A stretch of 64,000 nt of DNA from Acinetobacter nosocomialis (GTDB lineage: Bacteria; Pseudomonadota; Gammaproteobacteria; Pseudomonadales; Moraxellaceae), in contig CP107049.1 in the NCBI GenBank assembly GCA_025736915.1, forward strand, positions 992,001 to 1,056,000, read 5' to 3'. The notes beneath the pieces are model-generated. The model was not told the DNA's origin and did not search any database. It worked only from the letters and a program-made list of their open reading frames with translations. Shown one piece after another: positions 56,773 to 64,000 of this stretch; the first letter of the stretch is position 1; each line of letters begins with the position of its first letter. The translations under genes and the position numbers were made by a program.

Positions 56773-57582
56773 TTAGTGTGAATTGCTATGAATAAGCTTC
56801 TTAATATAATTCACTGTGTCAATCGGATGCTCTAGTGGGAACATATGCCCTCCTTCAACGACACTAAATGGAATTCCCATTTTACGCTTTGCCATTTGAG
56901 GGAAACCTCTTTTTAAGAAGGCACTCTCTTTACCTACAACTAAATGTACAGGCATTTTCGGTTTTGGCATAGGTAGCCACCACCAAGAAGGATTTTTACG
57001 GAATATCGCAACTTCATCTTCACGAGAAATAGTTAACGTTACGCCGCCACGTACTGAATCTTCTTTCAAAGCATAATCAATGTAAGCTTGAAAGCAGTCC
57101 TCATCAAAGTCTTTATAAAAACCTTTTGGACGTAACAAAGAAGCAGCTTGCTCACGAGACTCCCAATGCTCACGACGACGTGCAGATAAACCTGCAGGTG
57201 TCATGTCATCAACTATCTTGGGTTTAAACAGTTTTGCCATATGAAAAGCAAAAGAGTATCTACCCAAAATAAGAGGTGGATCTAACATTATCACTTGTGA
57301 AAAAAGCTCAGGGCGTTTAAAAGATGCCATTAAGGTCAAAACTGAACCCAGCGAATGACCAAGTCCAATCACCTTTCGCCCTTTAGCTTGACGAACAATA
57401 CTATCAATCACCTGATCAACTAAAAAAGGCCAATGATCGGTAATCGGATAACGTTTGTCAGGACCAATGAGTGGAACATAAATGATGTCATACTCATCTT
57501 TTAATTGATTAAACAATTTTTGATACACCATAGATGGCACACCGTTGGCATGCGCAAAGTGTATAACCGGTTTTACTGACAT
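56773..57582 (-). CDS. Alpha/beta hydrolase
   Basis: A 269-residue hydrolase: HFAHANGVPSMVYQKLF at the start for the oxyanion region, the nucleophile elbow GLGHSLGSV and the His in VEGGHMFPLEHP. Its substrate is not shown. AGGATAACGG precedes the ATG. It follows the SppA-type gene by 19 bases, so it is probably co-transcribed. Confidence 0.85.
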   Translation of the reverse strand: MSVKPVIHFAHANGVPSMVYQKLFNQLKDEYDIIYVPLIGPDKRYPITDHWPFLVDQVIDSIVRQAKGRKVIGLGHSLGSVLTLMASFKRPELFSQVIMLDPPLILGRYSFAFHMAKLFKPKIVDDMTPAGLSARRREHWESREQAASLLRPKGFYKDFDEDCFQAYIDYALKEDSVRGGVTLTISREDEVAIFRKNPSWWWLPMPKPKMPVHLVVGKESAFLKRGFPQMAKRKMGIPFSVVEGGHMFPLEHPIDTVNYIKKLIHSNSH

Positions 57583-57601
57583 ACCGTTATCCTGATTTAA
57601 A

Positions 57602-58618
57602 TTATTGTAACTTGGCGTTTTGACTCGTCTCTAAACGTTGAGCAACCGACTCACTTAAGCCTTTACCCATTTCTGCACCCATTCGACCGAGAATAGATTG
57701 TAGTGGGTTACGTTCAATCGTGTAGTCAACTTTATTATCAAGCTTCAGTTCACGCATCAAGCTCGTAATGTTACCTGAGCGGTCAGCAACACCTAACTGG
57801 ATTGCTTGTTCACCAGTCCAGAAAAGACCAGAGAAAATAGCAGGGTCATTCGATTTTAAGCGTTTCCCGCGTCCTTCTTTCACTGCATTAATAAAATGAG
57901 TATGGACATTATCGAGTACAGACTGAATGTGCTCTCTTTGTACAGGATTGATCGGTTTTGTCATACTTAAAATGTCTTTATTAGTGCCCGCTGTCAAAGT
58001 ACGGTCTTCAATTCCGAGCTTTTGAGCTAAACCAGTAATGCCATAGTTCGGCATAATGACACCAATTGAACCGACCAAACTTGATGGATTCACAATAATT
58101 TCATCAGCAGCAGAAGCAATATAATAAGCACCAGAAGCACCCATATCACCAATTACTGCATAGACTTTCTTGTCAGGATGTTCTTTTTTCAAATAGCGAA
58201 TTTCTTGCCAAATTTCATCCGACTGAACAGGAGAACCGCCAGGAGAATTAATATTAAGTGCAATTGCTTTACTATTTGAAGCTTCAAAAGCACGTTTAAG
58301 CGCTTTATTCGTATCTTCACTATTTACTGCTTGATTACTTGAAGCATCAATGGTTCCAACAATATCAACTACAGCCAGATGAGCACTGCTACTACTTGCT
58401 GCTGAGCCTTCTTTGCTGGTTGAGCAACCCTTGCCCATTAACACAACAATAAATAATAGATAAATAAAAGTAAGTGTTTTAAAGAATATACCCCAGCGAC
58501 GACTACGGCGTTGTTCTTCTACAGAAGCCATTACAGCTTTCTCAAGGATTTGCCATTCTGGTCCGTTCTGTTTAGGGGTTATAGGTTCATTTTGTGGTTT
58601 TGGTGGCCAATCGGACAT
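57602..58618 (-). CDS. SppA-type signal peptide peptidase (S49)
   Basis: SppA degrades cleaved signal peptides. The start at 58618 gives 338 residues (MSDWPPKPQ); a reading to 58699 adds 27 residues with no family support. One membrane helix lies near residues 44-62 (TLTFIYLLFIVVLMGKG). The serine is in GDMGASGAYYIASAADE and the Lys in the GLAQKLGIEDRTLTAGTNKDIL region. SLVGSIGV is also a family mark. This is the short single-domain form. Confidence 0.88.
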   Translation of the reverse strand: MSDWPPKPQNEPITPKQNGPEWQILEKAVMASVEEQRRSRRWGIFFKTLTFIYLLFIVVLMGKGCSTSKEGSAASSSSAHLAVVDIVGTIDASSNQAVNSEDTNKALKRAFEASNSKAIALNINSPGGSPVQSDEIWQEIRYLKKEHPDKKVYAVIGDMGASGAYYIASAADEIIVNPSSLVGSIGVIMPNYGITGLAQKLGIEDRTLTAGTNKDILSMTKPINPVQREHIQSVLDNVHTHFINAVKEGRGKRLKSNDPAIFSGLFWTGEQAIQLGVADRSGNITSLMRELKLDNKVDYTIERNPLQSILGRMGAEMGKGLSESVAQRLETSQNAKLQ

Positions 58619-58754
58619 AAAATTCCAATCCAAATCAATCGAAATGATGTCATTATATACGTTGATTTGATAAAAACTGTCTAAATAATATGATTTCATT
58701 TATAATATTTTTGTCTTTTTTATTTGTTGTTCCCTCCTTACCTTACTGCTATAG

Positions 58755-59738
58755 ATGACTAGACCAGATTCAAAAAGCATGAACTATCAATTACTCAAAA
58801 CATTTAGCCGACTACCTATTCAATTTGGGCGCTCTATTGCTCGTCTATTGGCTGGTCTTGTAAATACCTTAAAAATTACTAAAACCTCAAAAAGTATAGA
58901 ACTTAACTTAAGAATTGCTCTGCCCCACCTAACACCACAACAACGTATAGCAATTACAGAAAAGGCTATACGTAATGAATTAACCTCATATTTTGAGTTT
59001 TTAAGTATTTGGGGTTCATCGAACCAAGAAAATATTGCTCGTATTCATCGTATAGAAGGCGAACAATATTTTCATGATGCTTTAGCAGCGAAGAAAGGTG
59101 TTGTACTCATTGTTCCTCATTTTGGTACATGGGAAGTGATGAATGCATGGTGTGCCCAGTTCACATCAATGACCATTTTATATAAACCAGTCAAAAATGA
59201 TGATGCTGACCGTTTTGTACGAGAAGCTCGCAGCCGTGAACAGGCGAATCTCGTCCCAACCGATGAAACTGGCGTAAGACAAATTTTTAAAGCACTTAAG
59301 CAAGGTGAAACTACAGTAATTTTGCCAGATCATACTCCGAACGTTGGCGGAGATATGGTGAACTATTTTGGTGTTCCACTTGCTTCAAGTAATTTAAGTG
59401 CCAAGCTCATCCAAAAAACTAAAGCGAAAGCTTTATTTCTTTATGCAATCCGTAATGAAAATGACGGCTTTACCATGCATATTGAACCTATGGATGAGAA
59501 AATCTATGAAGGCTCTGCTGATGATGGCACTTATGTCATCCATCAAGCAATTGAGCAGCTCATTCATAAATATCCAGAACACTACCACTGGAGCTATAAA
59601 CGCTTTAAAGCAAACCCAGCTTTAGATAATGTTTATAATATTGACCCTTTAGAAGCGATTAAAACTGTGAATAGACTCAAAGCTGAAGCTTTAGAGAACT
59701 CTACGCAACCAGATCCGCTCAAAACGTCGGTCGTGTAA
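58755..59738 (+). CDS. lpxM: Lipid A acyltransferase LpxM
   Basis: A 327-residue late acyltransferase of the LpxL/LpxM family. The active motif is PHFGTWEV with His122 and Glu127, matching the Glu127 known as catalytic in A. baumannii LpxM. In that species LpxM adds lauroyl chains to make hepta-acyl lipid A, which helps survival against cationic peptides and desiccation. The ATG has a weak ribosome site. Its last 48 bases overlap the 3' end of comEC on the other strand. Confidence 0.88.
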   Translation: MTRPDSKSMNYQLLKTFSRLPIQFGRSIARLLAGLVNTLKITKTSKSIELNLRIALPHLTPQQRIAITEKAIRNELTSYFEFLSIWGSSNQENIARIHRIEGEQYFHDALAAKKGVVLIVPHFGTWEVMNAWCAQFTSMTILYKPVKNDDADRFVREARSREQANLVPTDETGVRQIFKALKQGETTVILPDHTPNVGGDMVNYFGVPLASSNLSAKLIQKTKAKALFLYAIRNENDGFTMHIEPMDEKIYEGSADDGTYVIHQAIEQLIHKYPEHYHWSYKRFKANPALDNVYNIDPLEAIKTVNRLKAEALENSTQPDPLKTSVV

Positions 59739-62123
59739 AACCATTTTGTGATTTTCCAGAACAAAACTTAACTCCCCTTGCTCTACTGTACTTTTAAGTG
59801 GGATATGAAGGGCTTTTAAACGATTGAGAACCTCTTGGCTAGGATGGCCATAACGGTTATCAAACCCTGCCGATGCAATTGCCAGTTTTGGTTTTAGGGT
59901 TGCAAGAAAATCATAAGCCGAACTGTGTTTGCTTCCATGATGCCCTAATACCAAAACATCTACTTTTAAGCTTGGATAGTCTTTTAACAGCTCATATTCT
60001 GCTTCCCAGCCCGCATCTCCCATAATTAGAAAATTTTGGTAACCACTGACTCCTTTGAAATGAAGATATACCACACAGGAATATTGATTCTGTTGAGAAG
60101 GTACAAAAACTAAATCTTTTTCTTTAGGCCATAAAACTTGAATGTCTAACTCAGGATATTGCCATTGTTGACCTTGATAGCAATATTGAAATGACTGCTT
60201 GAGAGTATTTGAAGATTGCTCATTTGAGAGAACCTGCTTTACAGGAATCTCCTGCTGAATGGCAGGAAAAGCCCCACTATGATCTTGGTCAAGATGAGAC
60301 AATATAACACGATCTAACTGTTTTACACCTTGTTGGCGTAAAAATGGGACTACAACATTTTTACCAATACTAAAGATCTTTTCATCGTAAGAGCCACCTG
60401 TATCAATTAGCCAGTTTTGTTCAGGATGTTGTAAGAAAATAGCCTGCCCCTGTCCAACATCTAAAATATGAAGCTGAGTTTGCTGGTTCGTTTTATTCAC
60501 TATAATGAGAGGTAAGCAACAGAGTAATCCCCACGTTTTTGGCAAGGCTCCTTTAGGCAAAAATAAAATAAGAATACCTAAACTAACTGCAAATAGAGCC
60601 AGTGGCGTCAAGCTTATACCCTGTAATGGTAAAGAGAGTTTTTCTAATAGGTCCAAACAACTCAGTAAGATACTGAGTAAAATATCATTGAAATGAAAAA
60701 GCATATTTCCAAATGGTTTTACTACAAACCATGCGCAAGCAGCCATGATATTTAAAGGGACAATAACACCACCAATAATAGGCACAGCAATAATATTGGT
60801 TAATGGAGCAACCCAAGAAATTTGTTGAAAGAACAGTAAGGTTAAAGGACTCAATGCAATAAATATTTTGCCTTGAGACTCAATTAACACCTTACTCATA
60901 AAAATCAGTTTTGAACTCAGACTTAAAAAATGTTGCTCAGGTAACTGCACTATAGTTTGGTAAATTCTTAATAAAATAAAGCATGCCCCATACGACAGCC
61001 AAAAACCTGCAGAAAGGACACTAAACGGGTCCATTAGTAACAGTAGACTTGCGCTATATACCAGTAATGCAAATGGTTTAAGGGGTTGTTTTAATACTAG
61101 GAAAGAAATAAATATAAAGACTGACAACAATGTCCGTAGTGCAGGAATTTCAAACCCCACAAAAGCTGTATAAATTAAAACACCGAAGCAGCATGGCACA
61201 GCCATCAAAACCTGTTTCGGTTTCCATAAATAAATTTGAGGGTAATAACGACAAATGAGTTGATGACATACCCAAGACAACATAATGGCAAAAATAAGTA
61301 CATGTGGACCCGAAATCGCCAATAAGTGAGCAATTCCTAATTGTTTAAATTGTAGTTGAGTTTCATCTGATAAAAGACTTTCATCACCAGTCAGCAAAGC
61401 TAAAAGTAGGCCCTTTTGCTGTAATGAAGAATTGTGTAATAGGTGCCTAAAAATTAAGCGAAGCTTTTCTATATTTAAATGAAATCTATTAAAAAAGGAC
61501 TGCTGTTCTCTTAAATGCTGTTGATATCCCAATCGATATATTTCATCAAGGCTTAAAGGCTCAATATGCTGAACAATAAAACCAGACATTATATTTCTCT
61601 GAATAAACCACTTTTCCTGATCAAAAGCTCCCGCTGTGGCATAACTATGAGCAGGTTTTGTTTTTCCAGATAGTCGATAGTAATGGCCTAATTCAAGTTC
61701 TTGACTGCCCTTCAACACACCCTGATTATTATTTTTTAAATACAATAGCCAATTTACTGGTTCTTTTGATAAGTTTAATACTTGTGCAGTTTGTTGAACT
61801 TTATTGTCTTTTTCTTCACTGATTTGCTTTATATAAACAATAATATCTAAATTTTTTGAATCCGTTTCTCTTTGTTCTAAACGCTCAATCAGTGCTTTCT
61901 CGGCATATTGATATCCCACAATAAATAGACTGACTGTACATAACAGGCAATACATTGCCTTTAAAAGTGGTCGACCAACAAATACTGGTCGTTTAAAAAG
62001 ATAAAAAATAAAGGCAAGTAACAGTAGAACCTTAGCTACTTCTCCATATTGCATGATTAAAGGTAAATGAATACCCATTAATGCAATACCACCAATCCAC
62101 CCCAATAGAATAATTTTAAACAT
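59691..62123 (-). CDS. comEC: Competence protein ComEC/Rec2
   Basis: ComEC is the inner-membrane channel for single-stranded DNA in natural transformation. The 810-residue protein has an N-terminal part with about two helices and an OB-like domain, the competence domain with many helices (LAISGPHVLIFAIMLSW, IPALRTLLSVFIFISFLVLKQP) and a C-terminal metallo-beta-lactamase domain with LDVGQGQAIFLQ and SHLDQDHSGAF. All three parts are complete. Its 3' end overlaps lpxM. Confidence 0.95.
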   Translation of the reverse strand: MFKIILLGWIGGIALMGIHLPLIMQYGEVAKVLLLLAFIFYLFKRPVFVGRPLLKAMYCLLCTVSLFIVGYQYAEKALIERLEQRETDSKNLDIIVYIKQISEEKDNKVQQTAQVLNLSKEPVNWLLYLKNNNQGVLKGSQELELGHYYRLSGKTKPAHSYATAGAFDQEKWFIQRNIMSGFIVQHIEPLSLDEIYRLGYQQHLREQQSFFNRFHLNIEKLRLIFRHLLHNSSLQQKGLLLALLTGDESLLSDETQLQFKQLGIAHLLAISGPHVLIFAIMLSWVCHQLICRYYPQIYLWKPKQVLMAVPCCFGVLIYTAFVGFEIPALRTLLSVFIFISFLVLKQPLKPFALLVYSASLLLLMDPFSVLSAGFWLSYGACFILLRIYQTIVQLPEQHFLSLSSKLIFMSKVLIESQGKIFIALSPLTLLFFQQISWVAPLTNIIAVPIIGGVIVPLNIMAACAWFVVKPFGNMLFHFNDILLSILLSCLDLLEKLSLPLQGISLTPLALFAVSLGILILFLPKGALPKTWGLLCCLPLIIVNKTNQQTQLHILDVGQGQAIFLQHPEQNWLIDTGGSYDEKIFSIGKNVVVPFLRQQGVKQLDRVILSHLDQDHSGAFPAIQQEIPVKQVLSNEQSSNTLKQSFQYCYQGQQWQYPELDIQVLWPKEKDLVFVPSQQNQYSCVVYLHFKGVSGYQNFLIMGDAGWEAEYELLKDYPSLKVDVLVLGHHGSKHSSAYDFLATLKPKLAIASAGFDNRYGHPSQEVLNRLKALHIPLKSTVEQGELSFVLENHKMVLHDRRFERIWLRRVL

Positions 62124-62153
62124 TCAAAATCTTGTCATTATCATTTTAGGGGC

Positions 62154-62183
62154 AAAATTAAAGCCCAACTGAGTGGGCTTTAA
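62154..62183 (-). terminator. Terminator after lolD
   Basis: TTAAAGCCCA/TGGGCTTTAA stem of 10 bp with a 6-base loop, then ATTTT on the minus strand. Confidence 0.85.
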
Positions 62184-62206
62184 CAATGTGATTTAATGAC
62201 AATTTT

Positions 62207-62893
62207 TTAAGAACCGCTTACCCACAAACCATCTTCCATATGCAAGATAGAGTCTGCTGCTTGAGCTAATTGCTCATCATGGGTCACAATAAGCATTGCC
62301 ATGTTTAGTTCTTTCTTAAGATCAGTGAGTAACTCAAAAATACCCACAGCTGTTTTACGGTCCAAATTACCCGTTGGTTCATCAGCTAGAACGACCGCAG
62401 GCTTGGTCACCAATGCTCGAGCAAGAGCAACGCGTTGACGTTCACCACCTGAAAGCTCACCTGGTTTATGGTCCATACGATGAGATAGCCCAACGCGATC
62501 TAGCAAATATTCAGCTTGTGCCTTGACCGACTTATATTGGCTGTCTGATCGAAGCATTAAAGGCATCGCTACATTTTCAAGCGCACTGAACTCTGGCAAC
62601 AAGTGGTGAAACTGATAAACGAAACCTAAATACTGGTTACGTTGAAAACCACGTTCCGCTTCACCTAAGTTATCAAAGCGCTGACCATTTAAAAATACTT
62701 GTCCTTGTGTAGGTTGATCTAAGCCGCCAAGTACATGTAATAAAGTACTTTTACCTGAACCACTCGCACCCACAATAGATACAAACTGCCCTGCTTCAAC
62801 CTGTAAAGAAAGACCTTTAATGACTTCAACCTTAGATTTACCATCATCAAAATGCTTATAAATATCTTTTGCTTCTAAAACGACTTTACTCAT
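62207..62893 (-). CDS. lolD: Lipoprotein-release ATPase LolD
   Basis: LolD powers release of outer-membrane lipoproteins from the inner membrane to LolA. The start at 62893 gives 228 residues (MSKVVLEAKD) and overlaps the lolC stop by 8 bases; a reading to 62929 adds 12 residues. Walker A is GASGSGKST, the ABC signature is LSGGERQRVALARAL, Walker B is VVLADEPTGNLD and the switch His is in VTHDEQ. Confidence 0.96.
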   Translation of the reverse strand: MSKVVLEAKDIYKHFDDGKSKVEVIKGLSLQVEAGQFVSIVGASGSGKSTLLHVLGGLDQPTQGQVFLNGQRFDNLGEAERGFQRNQYLGFVYQFHHLLPEFSALENVAMPLMLRSDSQYKSVKAQAEYLLDRVGLSHRMDHKPGELSGGERQRVALARALVTKPAVVLADEPTGNLDRKTAVGIFELLTDLKKELNMAMLIVTHDEQLAQAADSILHMEDGLWVSGS

Positions 62894-64000
62894 AACGCAA
62901 TGCCTCGGCAGGTTGAACTTTGGCTGCACGAAGCGCCGGATAAATAGTTGCCAAGAAACTTAAGAGTAAAGAAACAATTACGATAATTGTGACGTCTTGC
63001 CATCTTAAGTAAGAAGGTAAGTAATGTACAAAATAGGCATCGAACAAATTAAGTCCGAGCACATTATTAAACCAAGAAATAATATCGCTGATCGTAAGTG
63101 CCAAAACTACACCTAAAACCGTACCCGCAACTGTACCAATCACACCAATCACAGTACCTTGTACCATAAAGATTTTAGTAATCATGGATGGTGACGCGCC
63201 TAAGGTACGCAAAATTGCAATGTCGGATTTTTTGTCGGTTACAACCATGACCAAAGACGAGACAATGTTAAATGCAGCAACTACAATAATCAGTACGAGT
63301 AATAAACCAACTAATGTTTTTTCCATTTGAATGGCATTAAACAAATTACCGTGTGTATAGGTCCAGTTCGTTGCGTAGAAATTGCTTGGTAAGCTTTTCA
63401 CAATATCATCAGCAACTTGAGGGGCAGCAAAGATATCATCCATTTTCAAACGGACGCCTTGAGCACCATCAGGTAAACGCAATAAAGTCGATGCATCATA
63501 TAAAGCAATGTACCCAACCATTGAGTCCACTTCAGCACCTACGCTGAAAATACCAACCAGTTTAAAGCGCTTAAAACGAGGTACAACACCTGCTGGAGAT
63601 GGAGTTGCTTCAGGTAATACCAATGTCACGCTGTCATTTAGACGTAAACCAAGTGAATCGGCCATGTCTTTACCAAGCACGATACCAAATTCACCCTTTT
63701 TAAGTGAGTCGAGGCTACCGGCAACAATATGATTTTGAATGATAGAGACATTCTTTTCATATTTAGGGTCAATACCCGTTACCATAATACCAGCCACTTG
63801 CCCTTGAGCAGTTAACATACCTTGCAATTGGGTAAAAGGTGCAACTCCAGTCACATGGGGATGATTTTCAACTCGTTTAACCAGCTCAGGCCAATCCGTA
63901 AGAATTTGCGTCGATGAAACTGTCGCTTGCGGTACCATTCCCAAAACACGATTTTTCAATTCGCGGTCAAAACCGTTCATTACAGAAAGTACCGTAATCA
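62886..64000 (-). CDS. lolC: Lipoprotein-release permease LolC/LolE, C-terminal part (cut by window edge)
   Basis: The gene enters from the right edge; 371 codons are visible and the start lies outside. Codons before the first in-frame ATG (63980) read ITVLSV, as in the first membrane helix of LolC/E, so this ATG is not the start. The periplasmic domain is followed by three helices with VGLLLVLIIVVAAFNIVSSLVMVV, a signature of the MacB/FtsX fold and the docking segment DIAILRTLGASPSMITKIF. Some Acinetobacter carry a single LolF-like permease here; whether lolC or lolF is right is not settled by this part. Confidence 0.9.
   Translation of the reverse strand, partial: ITVLSVMNGFDRELKNRVLGMVPQATVSSTQILTDWPELVKRVENHPHVTGVAPFTQLQGMLTAQGQVAGIMVTGIDPKYEKNVSIIQNHIVAGSLDSLKKGEFGIVLGKDMADSLGLRLNDSVTLVLPEATPSPAGVVPRFKRFKLVGIFSVGAEVDSMVGYIALYDASTLLRLPDGAQGVRLKMDDIFAAPQVADDIVKSLPSNFYATNWTYTHGNLFNAIQMEKTLVGLLLVLIIVVAAFNIVSSLVMVVTDKKSDIAILRTLGASPSMITKIFMVQGTVIGVIGTVAGTVLGVVLALTISDIISWFNNVLGLNLFDAYFVHYLPSYLRWQDVTIIVIVSLLLSFLATIYPALRAAKVQPAEALRYE

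Noticed and set aside
1..64000. tRNA, rRNA or insertion sequence
   Set aside because: The gaps were read on both strands; none shows a cloverleaf, a rRNA segment, terminal inverted repeats with a transposase or target duplications.

Overview
This is a chromosomal window of about 39-40% GC (estimated by eye) from a gammaproteobacterium. It is almost certainly the genus Acinetobacter and most likely A. baumannii or a close member of that complex. The strongest markers are a CarO outer-membrane protein, an LpxM-type lipid A acyltransferase with Glu at residue 127, and the cys, tol-pal and ruvAB gene orders. The window is dense core genome. I see no tRNA, rRNA, insertion sequence, prophage or CRISPR array. 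recO is cut by the left edge and lolC by the right edge.

Region 1 (1-12.5 kb) is housekeeping. A minus-strand cluster reads lepA, lepB, a DUF4845 membrane protein, rnc, era, a small lipoprotein and recO. It covers translation back-translocation, signal-peptide cleavage, RNA processing, ribosome assembly and repair. Next come a DegP-type periplasmic protease, divergent nadB (NAD synthesis), a PaaI-like thioesterase and the minus-strand operon pabC-mltG-tmk.

Region 2 (12.5-23.4 kb) starts with a sulfate import operon (binding protein, a serine hydrolase, cysT, cysW, cysA) followed by a CysB-family regulator. carO and dapD are divergent. queE, queC and a small Cys-containing secreted protein follow, then a Dph6-like ATPase and bcp.

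Region 3 (23.4-30 kb) is the most accessory-looking part. It holds a CAP-domain lipoprotein, a VOC protein, a GST/tautomerase/NTF2-like operon divergent from a LysR regulator, nadM, an enoyl-CoA hydratase, a YqfO-like protein, a 41-residue membrane peptide gene and an MFS exporter.

Region 4 (30-46.8 kb) has purL, then dgt, a two-zinc-ribbon protein of unknown function, ruvA and ruvB. An exported M20 amidohydrolase precedes the full ybgC-tolQRAB-pal envelope operon. fbp and an RNA methyltransferase follow.

Region 5 (46.8-64 kb) carries an ECF-like sigma factor with a one-helix membrane protein and a DUF3106 exported protein in tightly overlapping genes. It converges on two tandem CSLREA/beta-helix surface proteins that both end in GlyGly-CTERM (rhombosortase) tails. 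After these come hda, a PerM-type permease, purM-purN, an alpha/beta hydrolase, an SppA-type protease, lpxM, comEC, lolD and lolC.

The least understood parts are the sigma/DUF3619-like/DUF3106 module, the paired GlyGly-CTERM proteins, the zinc-ribbon protein between dgt and ruvA, the 41-residue membrane peptide and a strong non-terminator hairpin between tolA and tolB.
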